A DNA stretch of 17,673 bases from Acephala macrosclerotiorum (lineage: Eukaryota > Ascomycota > Leotiomycetes > Helotiales > Mollisiaceae): contig MU119742.1 in the NCBI GenBank assembly GCA_014904845.1, positions 4,750-22,422 of the forward strand, read 5' to 3'. Position 1 is the first letter of the stretch, and each line of letters opens with the position of its first letter. Positions 8,280 through 17,673 of this stretch are shown here, in pieces. The notes under the pieces were generated by a model that saw nothing but the letters and a program-made list of their open reading frames with translations, did no database searches and was not told the DNA's origin. The position numbers and the translations under genes were made by a program.

Positions 8280-9133
8280 TTGATTTATTATTTTATTATT
8301 TTCGTTGTTATTTTTAAATTTTTATTTTTTATTAAAATAATAATATTATTTATACAAATTATTATATGTAAAAATTTTCTAGTAAATATTATTAATATAA
8401 TAAAAAGAATTAATAATATTGATAATCTTTGTAAAAAATTATTATTTAAAACGATAAAATTTTTTTTATTTATTTTTTTACAAAATGTAATAATTTTACT
8501 CGTTATAAAATTTATTATTTATTTAATAATTTGTTTTAAAACTTTTAATTCTATTAAATTTTTTATTACGATTTTTGAAATTATTATATTGAACGTTTTT
8601 TTAATGTTTATAAAAATTACTATAATTATTTGTTTATTTTTATAGTTTTTTTTTAATTGTATTTACAATAATTCGTACGAAATCGATCGCATTTTTTTTT
8701 TACAATATTATTCGCGTAATAATATTCTAATTATTCGTTGTTTATAATTATATAATTAAATTTGTTTATTATAATTTTTTTAAATTCTTTGTTTAATATT
8801 AATAAAAATAATATAAATTTTTTTTTTCTTTTTTCGATTTTGAAGTTTTTTTCTAATTTAAATATCAATATAAAATCGTATTTTTTAAACGAATATATTT
8901 TTATTAAAATAATTATATTAAATAATCTTATTATCGTTTTATTAATAAAATTTTATATGAATTTAAAAATCTATATAATTATATTATTGAAATCAATCGT
9001 CGTAATAATTGAATTTATTGTAATTTTTTTAATTTTTTTTAAAATAAATTCTATTTATAATTATTTAATTTTTTTTTTTAATAAATTTTCAAATAAATTT
9101 ATATTGTTTTTTTTTTTCGATTCAAATAAATAA
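8280..9133 (+). other. Two adjacent stop-free stretches of about 121 and 123 codons
   Basis: The frames at 8280-8645 (TTG start, ends TAG) and 8762-9133 (TTG start, ends TAA) are open for over 120 codons each in DNA where TAA should be frequent. The predicted proteins are wall-to-wall Ile, Phe, Leu and Asn with no recognisable domain. A membrane-protein appearance is forced by the T-rich composition. They could be shadows of a former gene on the opposite strand, remnants of a decayed plus-strand gene, or chance. I do not call a functional gene. Confidence 0.15.
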
Positions 9134-11163
9134 ATTAATAATCTTATTATAATTTCTTATAATTAAAATACTATTAATTAATTTTTAATTTTTTTAATAA
9201 TAATAATTAATATTGAAATTATTTGTTTTTTTATTACGCGATTTAATATTTTTTTTTTATTAATATAATTATTTATTTTATTTTATTAATATTTCGTTTT
9301 AATACGTATTAATTTATTACGAAGTTTATATTTATATTATTTGTTTTTTTTTATATTATTAAATTTTTTTTTTTTTTAAATAATTTTAATAAAATTCTTT
9401 GAATTTTTTATTTTATTAAAATATTTTTTTAATATTTAATAATTTTTTCAAATTATTATTTTTTATGTATTTTTTAATAAATTATTAAAATTCTATAAAA
9501 GTAATTATATTTCTATTTTTTTTCTTTGAATTTTTTTTTAAAAAATTTTTTAAAAAATTTTAAATTTATTAATTTTATATCGATTTTAATTTTTCGTTTT
9601 TTAATATATATTGAGATTTTTATTTACAATAATATATAATTCGATTTTACGTTTATAATCGAATTTATTTATATTATAACTTTTTTTATATTAATACAAA
9701 TAAAATCGAATATAATTTCTTTTTTTATCGATATATTTATATTATTAATTACTAAATAATTATCGAGCGTTTAATTTATTATTTTTTTAATTAATATTTT
9801 ATTTTTATTATAAATTTTAAATTTATATCGATTGAAATTTTCAATTATTATTTAATTATAAATTTTTAATATTATAATAATTCTTTTCGCGATTTTATTA
9901 TTATTTTTTTTATATATTAAATAATATATATTATATATATATAATTCGTTTAATAATTTAATTAATATTATTTTTTTAATTTATTAATTGTAAAAATATA
10001 TAATTATATTTTAAAACGTTTTTTTTATTTGATTATTAATTTAAATATATTATAAATTGAATATATTTTAATTTGTTTTTTTTATAATTTATTTAATATA
10101 TATACGATCGATTTTTAAATTAAAATAATTATTATTTTTTTTTCGTATTCGATTTATAATAAAATTTCGTATTATTATTTTTTTTTGTTTACGTTTTTTA
10201 ATAAAATTATAATTTTTATTTTTGAATAAAAAATTTTTCGATTTTATTATTTTCGATTATTAGTATTTTGTTTTTAGTTTTTTTAGTAATTTTTTTGATT
10301 TTAGTATTTTTTTTTTCTATTTAATTATAATAATTTATACGTTAAAATAAATTTATTTTTATAGTTTTTTTTAACGATTTAAAAAAATATACAATTAATT
10401 CGTAATCGTATTTTTTATTATAATAAAATACGTATTATAATAATTCGTTTTTATAAATTGTTTTATAATAAATACGTTTATATTTTTTCAATATAATTCA
10501 AAGTAATATTTTTAATAATTCGAATAAAATTTCCAATTTTTTTTATTTTATTTAATATAATAAATTTTTTTTATTTGTTAAAAAATTTAATATAATTTTT
10601 TAATATTTTTTTTTCTTTGAAAAAAAAAATTATTAAATTTCGATTTTATTTTTTTTATAAAATTTTAATTATTTTAAATTCGTATTTATATATTTTTATA
10701 ATTTTTTTTTTACGTATTTTTTAATAATATATTTTACGTTTCGTTTTTAAAATTCGATTTTTTTAATTATAATTTTTTCTTATTTTTTTATTTTATTAAT
10801 TGTAATTATTTCGATTTTTTTTTCGATTTTTTTTTTTTTAAAATTTTTATTTATTATATAATTTTTTTGTATATAATTACAATAATTCGAATTATACGAT
10901 TAATTTTTAATATATTTAAATAATTACTATTTTTTAAAATAAAATAAATTCAATGATCGACGATATATTGATTTAAAAACGAGTTTTTTAAATTGAAACG
11001 TAAAAAAACTCGTAAATTTTTTTAGAATTTAATTTAAATTAATTTAATTTTAATCGCTTTTTTTATTTATTTATTTTTCGTAGATTAATAATATTTGTTT
11101 ACAATTGTTTTTTATAGTTTTAATAATTTATTTTATTGTTTAAATAATAATAATATTTTTTTT

Positions 11164-11257
11164 TATTGTTTATTATTAATAATTATATAATTTGTATTAA
11201 TATTTTTTTTTATTGCTTATTATTAATAATTATATAATTTGTATTAATATTTTTTTG
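11164..11257. repeat. 47-bp tandem duplication
   Basis: tattg(t/c)ttattattaat starts at 11164 and 11211, and the following 30 bases match, giving two copies with a 47-bp period. The first copy has tgttt where the second has tgctt, a C/T difference. A shorter related tattgttta lies at 11134. Confidence 0.7.
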
Positions 11258-11582
11258 ATTATTTTAATTAGTTTTTTTTTTTACTAAGTATTATTAAATT
11301 GTATTATTTAAATTTTAAATTTTATTAAAATTTTTACGATTTTTCAAATATTCTTCGAAATAATATCGTAAATTTATTATTGTATATTATTAGAATCAAT
11401 ATTTAATATATTTTTTATAAATATTATATTTTAATAATTCGAATTAAAATTTTTTTTATAGTTTTTTATATTTATAATTTTCGAGTTTTTTTTTTAAATT
11501 GTTATATTTTTAAAAATTTCAATTATTAATTTAATATAATTAAATATTTTATTTTTGTCGAATTTTTATTTTTTTATTAAAA

Positions 11583-11612
11583 ATCGAAATCGTAATCGTA
11601 ATCGTCGATTTG
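11583..11612. repeat. Short CpG-bearing hexamer array
   Basis: The stretch reads aatcga then aatcgt repeated, with one CpG every six bases. It is one of the densest CpG runs in the A/T-rich part, and fits a microsatellite or repetitive codon stretch whose other C/G positions were lost. Confidence 0.5.
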
Positions 11613-11830
11613 ATTATCGATATTATAATTTATTATAATTATTGTAAATTGAATTTTTTTAATATTATTTTTGTTTTTTTTTCGAAAATAACGCGTTTTC
11701 GTGTTCGTTATTGTTTTTATTGTAATTTCTAATATAAATACAATTTTTTAAATTCGAATTATTATTAGTATTTCGTTTTTTTTATTATTATATTTTTTTT
11801 AAAAAAAAATTTTAATCGTATTTTCGATTT

Positions 11831-13097
11831 TTTATTTTTACTTTTGAAAAAAATTTTTGCGAATATTATTAATTTGAATAACAATACTAATATATTAAAT
11901 AGTTTTCGAGAAAATTTTTTGAAAAATAATATATTAAATATTTCTATTGATATTATTATTAAAAACGTTTATATCGTTATTATTGAAAATAATTCTTTTA
12001 ATAATTTTTTTTAAATTTTATTATTACTATTATTAATAGTAACGTTATTATTGTAATAAATAAAATCTTTTATAATTTTTATTTTATTTATATTAATTAT
12101 CGTTTTTAAACGACGAAATTTTAAAAATCAAAAATTATATTAATATAAAAATTTTCTATATTAAAAATTATTTATTTACAAATAAATTTATTAAGTTTTT
12201 CAAATAATATTAATTTTATAATAAATTCAAATAATAATTTATTCGTCGTATCAAAAAATTGTAATACAAAAAAAAAAATTTTTTACGTTATAAATTTTAT
12301 TTTTTCGTTTTTAGTACTCAAATTTAATTTATAATAATTAAATAATATTCGTTTTTTATTTAATAAAACCGTGAAATAATAAAATATATTTATTATATAA
12401 TTATTATTATTCAAAAAAAATATAAAAAAAAACTAATTAAATTTAATATTTTTTATTTATAATTAAAATAATTCGTATTATATAAATAATACATAATTTG
12501 AAAAAAATTAATATTAATTCTTAAAACGAACGATTAATTATATTTTTTTTAAACGATTAATAATATATTTTATAAAAAATTTAATCGATATTAAATTATA
12601 TAAAATTTTATATTTACTTTTTTTTATATTATTATATTTTTCTCGTTTATAATTAAATTTTTTTTTTTTCGTTTATATTTTTATAAAAAAATAAATTAAT
12701 TTTAATTTTAATTTATAAAAATTATAATATTATTTAATTTTTAAAATTTTTTTATAATATTAATATTTAAAACGATTTTTAAATTATTTATTTAAATTAA
12801 AAATTTTAATAAAATTATATATTGAATTTTTTAAATTTAAATAATATATAAAATCGAAAATTAAAATTCAATATAAGTTTTTTTAATAATTATATATATT
12901 TTTTATTAAAAAATTTTTATATATAATTCGAATAAATAAAAAATAATAAATTATTAATTATATTTAAAATTATTTTTTATATTATAATATTTAAATATTT
13001 TTATCGAATTTTCAAATATTTTAAATTATTAATTTTATTATATTATTATTATTATTTTTATATTTATATACGATAATTGTTTTTTCGTATATTTTAA
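11831..13097. other. A/T desert between the T-rich block and copy C
   Basis: No gene is identified. A stop-free stretch without ATG runs on the plus strand from about 11769 to 12015 and has a more varied amino-acid mix than the others (it includes Arg, Glu, Asp, Ser and Val), but no family is recognised. A small hairpin, ttactatt (12024-12031) with aatagtaa (12035-12042), follows at its end. Beyond about 12060 the sequence is ordinary RIP-like A/T desert with isolated CpG. Confidence 0.5.
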
Positions 13098-13640
13098 AAT
13101 ATTTTTCTCGTTTTGAAAAAAGAATTCGTTCGACGATTTATTAAACGAATTAATAGCGAACGAGTTTTTTTTTCTTTACTCGATTTATATTTTGTTTTGC
13201 AAGTCTCGTAAAAACGCTTTTACAAAAGATTACAAAGTCTTCGATTTTAATAATTTTATTTTATTTTAAGTTTCAAATCAAAAGTTTTTAATTTGAATAT
13301 TTTATAAGACTTTGAAATTAGAATATTTTATTGAAATAGTTGTTCGAATTTTGTCGAACGATAAAATCGATAAACTAATAAACTTATTAGTATTTAAAAT
13401 AGAAATTTACTTATTACGAAATTTTATTACTAGAAAAATACTTTTTAAGATTCTCGTTTTTTATATTGAGTTACTACGATTGATTCTATTGATTATAAAT
13501 AATTATTACGATTATATTTACTAGAGAAAAACTTTTTAAAACTTTTCTCGAAAATTGCGTAATTATATAATTAGAATAGAAATATTTTATTATTTTAATA
13601 CTTTAAACAAAAAAGTACTTTTGAGAATTTATTTTTATTT
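13098..13640 (+). mobile_element. Repeat family copy C, head part, heavily mutated
   Basis: This aligns with the head and first tandem unit of A and B: aaaatatttttctcg at the start, the hairpin remnant, then ctttactcgat, caaagtcttcgatttta, aagtttcaaatcaaaa and ttgtcgaacgataaaatcgat. The unit boundaries are near 13402 and 13611, about 208 bp apart. Most non-CpG C and G of A have become T and A. The ATG of the head frame is now ATA. The segment ends in unrelated A/T DNA around 13640; the rest of the copy resumes near 14886. Confidence 0.75.
13126..13163. repeat. Hairpin remnant of copy C held by CpG sites
   Basis: tcgttcg (13126-13132) and cgaacga (13157-13163) still pair perfectly. They are the only part of the former 19-bp outer arms left, and each contains two CpG, the positions spared by the mutation process. 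Confidence 0.55.
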
Positions 13641-14885
13641 ATTTTATTAATCGATCAATAATAATAATTAATAATTTATTTTTTTATTTTTTATTTTTTT
13701 AATAATTTTATTATTTTTTAAACGTATAATTAAATTATTATAATTATTAACGTTTTATTTTTTATTATTATTTTTAATTTATTTTTTATAAAATTATTTA
13801 ATTAATTTATAATTATTATAAATTTTTTAAAATTAAAATTCAATTTAAAAATTAAACATTTTTTAACGATTTAATAATTTTAAATTTTTTTTTAATATTT
13901 TATATTTATATATTTATAAATTTATAAATTTATTTAATAATAATATTTAAATTATTATTTAATTATTATTTAATTATATTAATATTTTTAATAATACGTA
14001 TAAATATTTTTTTAATATTTTTTATATATATTTTTTTTTAATTTTTTAAAAATTATTATTATTTATACGTAAAAAAATAAAAAATAAAAAATTATTATTA
14101 TTTTTTTAAAAAATATTTATTAAATATTAATATTTATTTTATTAATTTAATTTATAAATTTATTATTTTATAATCGTAATATAAATTTTTTTAATATTTT
14201 TTATTTTATTTAATTTTTAATCGTTTTTTTTTTCAATTAAAAACGTTATATTTATAATTTCAAAATTTCGTTTAAATTTTTTTTTTTTAATATTCGTAAA
14301 AGATTTTTTAAATATTAATTTTAATATATTTAATAAAATATTAATTATTTTTTATATATTTTCAAAATTTTAAAATATTATTATAATAATTTTAAACGTA
14401 TTAAAAAATTGTTTAAAAATAAATTATAAAAAAAATATATTAATTGTATTTAATATTTTAAATTTATTTAATAAAATTTAAAATAAAATAAAATTTTAAC
14501 GTTTTTATATTTATTAAAAAATAAATTTAATTTTTTTTTATTAAATTTATTTTAATATTTTTTATTCGTTAATAATTAATTATTTCGAAATTTAAAATAT
14601 TTTAATACGATTTTTTATAAATAATTGTTTATTTTTTTTTATAAATCGTTTAAATAATATTTTTAAAAAAAAAAATTTCAAGAAAATTTTACTTGTAAAA
14701 TCGAAAAATTTTAATATTAAAAACGATAAAGTTTTTATACGTTATATATTTATTTTTGTATTTAATATTTTTATAAACGTTTTTAATTATTCGTACGAAT
14801 TTTTAAATTATTTTAAAATTTTATTTAATATGTTTTATATTTAATAAAATTTATAATCGTTATTAATAAATATAATTATATAATT
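13641..14885. other. About 1.2 kb of A/T-rich DNA interrupting copy C
   Basis: The distance between equivalent unit landmarks (13611 and 14985) exceeds a unit length by more than 1.1 kb, so extra DNA separates head from tail. It is nearly pure A/T with CpG-only C and holds no open frame, RNA gene or recognisable repeat. It could be a nested, fully mutated insertion. No flanking duplication can be seen, and the edges are only good to a few tens of bases. Confidence 0.5.
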
Positions 14886-15430
14886 AATTTTTTTTTTTGA
14901 AAAAATATATAAAAAAATTGAATTACGTAATTATAAAAATATCGAGTATTTAAATAAATAAATAAATATTTTAATATTTAAAATATAAGCGTATTTGTTT
15001 TTTATTAAAACGATTATTAATTTTAATATTTAAAATAAAAACGTATTTAAAAATTTTATAATTATTATTTTGATTAAATATAATTATATTTTATTGATTT
15101 GCGCAATAACGAATTAATAAAATCGTTTAAAATTTAAAATTTAATAAAATTTAATTGATTTTCAATTTATTTATAAATTTTATATAATTTGAATTAATTA
15201 ATATATTATAATTGTAAACGTAATACGATCGCATATAAATCGATTATATATTAATTCGAAATTATATAATAGTAGAATTTTTTAATAAATTAATCAAATC
15301 GCTATATTTAAATACTTTAATTAAATTTGAGTAAAATCGTTTATTATTAGAAATATTAATATTACGTATATAAAAAAAAATTGATATTAGTTTTTAAATC
15401 GAATAAATAATTAAATCGAATAAATAATTA
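14886..15430 (+). mobile_element. Repeat family copy C, tail part
   Basis: The segment begins inside a tandem unit (gaattacgtaattataaaaatat matches B around 5970) and continues through gatttgcgcaataacgaatta to the tail end. The last bases, gtttttaaatcgaataaat (15390-15408), match the end of A (gtccttaagccggacaggc, reverse complement of 3836-3854). Nine of ten non-CpG C/G positions are converted and the CpG is kept. A 52-bp local duplication lies at 14969-15049. Confidence 0.75.
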
Positions 15431-15458
15431 TTATTTTTATTAATTATTTATTCGATTT
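15396..15458. repeat. Tail terminus in two direct and one inverted 17-bp copies
   Basis: aaatcgaataaataatt occurs at 15396-15412 and again at 15413-15429. Its exact reverse complement lies at 15442-15458. The inverted copy is the start of copy D, so C and D meet tail to tail. The motif is the mutated form of aagccggacaggcaata at the end of A. Confidence 0.8.
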
Positions 15459-16550
15459 AAAAAATAATAATATTAATATTTTTTATAATAAATAATTTTA
15501 TTTAAATTTAATTAAAAATTTTACAATTTTAAAACTTCGAATTAATATATAAATAATTTAATAAAAAATATTAAAATTTTAATAAATATACAATTATATA
15601 AAAATTATAAATAAATAAAAATTTAATTAAATATTTTTAAATTTTAAATTTTAAATAATTTTATTAATTTATTATTATATAAATTAATAAAATATAATTA
15701 TATTTAATAAAAATCGCAATTATAAAAATTTTAAATATTAAAATTAATAATTGTTTTTTTTTTTTAATTTTTAAATTTTTTAAATACGTTTTTATTTTAA
15801 ATATTAAATATTTTTATAATTATATAATTTTTAAAATTATATATTAAATAAAATAATTTAAATTAATTAAATCGATTATAATAATTAAATATAAAATTAA
15901 AAAAAATTTTAATATAAAATTTTAAAAAAATATTTTTATTTTAAATTTTAAAAAAATATTTTTATTTTAAATTTTAAAAAAATATTTTTATTTTAAATTA
16001 TAAAATATTTAAAATTTTAATTATATAATTTTCAAAAAAAAAATATATAATTTTTTTTTAAATAAATATAATTATAATAATTATTTATAATTAATAAAAT
16101 TAATTATAATAATTTAATATAAAAAACGATATTTTTTTAAAAAAAAATTTAATTAAAATTTTTTAAAAATATTAAAATATTAAAAAAAATTTTAAACTTT
16201 TTTTTTTAAAATTATATATTAAATAAAATAATTAAAAATAATTAAATAATTTAAAATAATTTAATATAAAAAACGAAAAATTTAAATTTTTTTTTTAATA
16301 ATACAAAATTTTATAATAAGTTTTTATTTTGTATATTAAAATATTTATTATTTAATAAAATTTTAAATTATTATTTGATTTTAATAATTATATTAATTTT
16401 AAATATTTATAAAACGTTTAAATTAAAAGTTTTTAATTTAAAATTTAAAATAAAAAAATTTATTAAAATTAACAAATTTATATTTTTTTATAAAAATATT
16501 TTTACGAAATTTATAAAATAAAATATATATCAAATATTAAAAAAAAAAAA
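15438..16550 (-). mobile_element. Repeat family copy D, almost fully mutated
   Basis: Read on the plus strand it follows A in order: attcgatttaaa at the tail end, aaaaatcgcaatta near 15710, aaatacgtttttatttta at 15782, aaaattatatattaaataaaa near 15833 and again near 16208, and ataaaacgtttaaattaa near 16413 in the head. The spacing of the repeated landmark implies about three units. Nearly all C and G are gone, including some CpG: where E reads tcgttcga, complement of 17163-17170, D has ttatttaa at 16348-16355. The hairpin is not recognisable. Confidence 0.65.
15924..16001. repeat. 26-bp tandem triplication inside copy D
   Basis: aaaaaaatatttttatttta starts at 15924, 15950 and 15976, an exact 26-bp period. 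The motif is what aagtgcatctctgcctta, the unit boundary of A, becomes after C-to-T and G-to-A conversion. This looks like a local amplification of the unit boundary in D. Confidence 0.65.
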
Positions 16551-16931
16551 TTTTAATTTATTTATATATAATAAATATTTTATAAATTATATTTTTTATA
16601 TTTTTAATATTATATATAATTTAATATTTTAATATTTTTTTTTATTTTAATAAAGTTTTTTTTAATTATATAATATATTATAAATTTTAAATTATTTAAT
16701 TTAATTTATTATTTAATTTAATTTATTATTTAATTTATAATTTATATAAATTATTTTTTTATTTTTTTATTATTTATTTAATTAATAAGTAATTTTATAA
16801 AATAAATAATTTTTTTATTTTTAAAAAAATTATAATTATTATTAATAATATAATTTTTATAATTTAAAATACGTGAAAATATTTTATATAATTAATATAA
16901 TTAAAAAAAAAAAAATTCATTTTAAAATTTT
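16551..16931. other. A/T spacer between head-to-head copies D and E
   Basis: About 380 bp of nearly pure A/T with no gene. It contains a 17-bp tandem repeat, attatttaatttaattt, starting at 16691, 16708 and 16725. It has no evident similarity to the A-B spacer although the arrangement and length are alike. Confidence 0.55.
16691..16737. repeat. 17-bp tandem repeat, nearly three copies
   Basis: attatttaatttaattt is repeated at 16691 and 16708, with a partial third copy at 16725. It is a pure A/T minisatellite, unrelated in sequence to the 17-bp repeat at the left edge. Confidence 0.75.
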
Positions 16932-17673
16932 TTTTTTTTCAACGATTTATTAAACGAATTAATAACGAACGAATTATTTCTTTTTTTATTCGACGTATAT
17001 TTTATTTCGTAAATTTTATAAAAACGTTTTTACGAGAAATTATAAAATTTTCAATTTTAGTAATTTGTTTTTATTTTAAATTTCAAATTAAAAACTTTTA
17101 ATTTAAACGTTTTATAAATATTTAAAATTAATATAATTATTAAAATTAAATAAAAAATTTTATCGAACGATAAAATCGATAAATTAATAAACTTTTAATA
17201 TTTAAAACAAAATATACTTATTATAAAATTTTATATTACTAAGAAAATATTTTTTAAAATTTTCGTTTTTTATATTAAATTACTACGATCGATTTAATTA
17301 ATTTAAATTATTTTATTTAATATATAATTTTAAAAAAAAAATTCTTAGAATTTCTTTTGAAAATTACGTAATTATAAAATTAAATTTCAACGTTTTATTA
17401 TTTTAATACTTTAAATAAAAACGTATTTCTAATAAAATATTATATTTTTATATTTAATTATTACAATTAATTTAATCGATTTAAATTATTTTATTTAATA
17501 TATAATTCCAAGATAAAATTCTTTGAAAAGATTTTCGAAAATTAAATAATTATAAAAATATTTAATATTTAAATATTTTAACATTTTAAATAAAAATATT
17601 TTTGTTATAAAATTTTATATTAAAAAATTTTTTTTTAAAATTTTTATTTTTTATATTAAATTATTACGATTAA
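16932..17673 (+). mobile_element. Repeat family copy E, heavily mutated, cut by window end
   Basis: It matches C and A from within the head hairpin (caacgatttattaaacgaatta) through ttattcgacgtatatttt, aaacgttttataaatattta and atcgaacgataaaatcgat. Unit boundaries near 17209, 17418 and 17592 show at least two complete units, of about 208 and 175 bp. The left arm of the hairpin is missing. Between B (5366-5384) and E (17162-17180), seven of seven non-CpG C/G positions are converted and three of three CpG are kept. The copy continues beyond the window. Confidence 0.75.

Larger units (their letters stand above)
6441..11830. mobile_element. T-skewed, mutated carcass of one or more larger elements (inferred)
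   Basis: For more than 5 kb the plus strand is visibly T-rich (runs of ttttttt outnumber aaaaaaa). Among residues outside CpG, G is commoner than C (ttg, tag, tga). RIP alone, acting on both strands, would not create such a skew, so it probably reflects an original plus strand rich in pyrimidine plus G, for example an A-rich coding element lying on the minus strand. No reverse transcriptase, integrase or transposase motif can be read on either strand, and I found no long terminal repeats. The longest stop-free stretches are on the plus strand at 7347-7544, 7564-7752, 8280-8645 and 8762-9133. They lie in different frames and encode only Ile, Phe, Leu, Tyr, Asn and Lys-rich sequence. Confidence 0.4.

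Noticed and set aside
6441..11830. Identifiable LTR retrotransposon
   Set aside because: No matching terminal repeats, primer-binding site, polypurine tract or polymerase motif could be read, so only a degraded element of unknown class is stated.
1..17673. Mitochondrial intergenic DNA with GC clusters
   Set aside because: The CpG-only retention of C and the stepwise C-to-T/G-to-A series between copies indicate a nuclear RIP-like process. No mitochondrial gene is present in 17.6 kb.

Overview
The window looks like a piece of fungal, probably filamentous-ascomycete, heterochromatin. It is almost pure A/T, and nearly every remaining C is followed by G. Copies of one repeat family in the window differ almost entirely by C-to-T and G-to-A changes. 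That is the signature expected of repeat-induced point mutation (RIP), here converting C in CpA, CpT and CpC while largely sparing CpG. I recognise no intact protein gene, tRNA, rRNA or CRISPR array. The fungal assignment is an inference from the mutation pattern, not from a gene.

Layout: 1-3835 is A/T desert. It holds a 17-bp tandem repeat at the left edge, a slightly less degraded block with inverted repeats (about 950-1700), and an A-rich to T-rich strand switch near 2880. At 3836-4709 lies a sharply bounded, near-balanced GC island, called copy A of the repeat family, on the minus strand. After a 400-bp A/T spacer, copy B (5108-6345, plus strand) faces it head to head. From about 6440 to 11830 the plus strand is strongly T-rich with a G-over-C excess. 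This is probably the RIP-destroyed carcass of one or more larger elements and contains a few unusually long stop-free stretches. 11831-13097 is A/T desert. Copy C (plus strand) occupies 13098-13640 and 14886-15430 and is split by about 1.2 kb of A/T-rich DNA. It meets copy D (minus strand, 15438-16550) tail to tail in a perfect 17-bp inverted repeat. Copy E (plus strand, from 16932) faces D head to head and runs off the window.

The repeat family has three modules: a head of about 300 bp with a large nested hairpin and a 64-codon open frame, one to three palindrome-rich tandem units of about 195-210 bp, and a tail of about 340 bp ending in GCCTGTCCGGC. The five copies form a decay series A < B < C < E < D. 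In D even some CpG sites have become TpA. I cannot assign the family to a known class: there is no transposase or reverse transcriptase, no clear tRNA-like promoter and no target-site duplication that I can see. It is best treated as an unclassified non-autonomous repeat. The most informative content of the window is this internal record of a mutational process and the palindromic architecture of the repeat.
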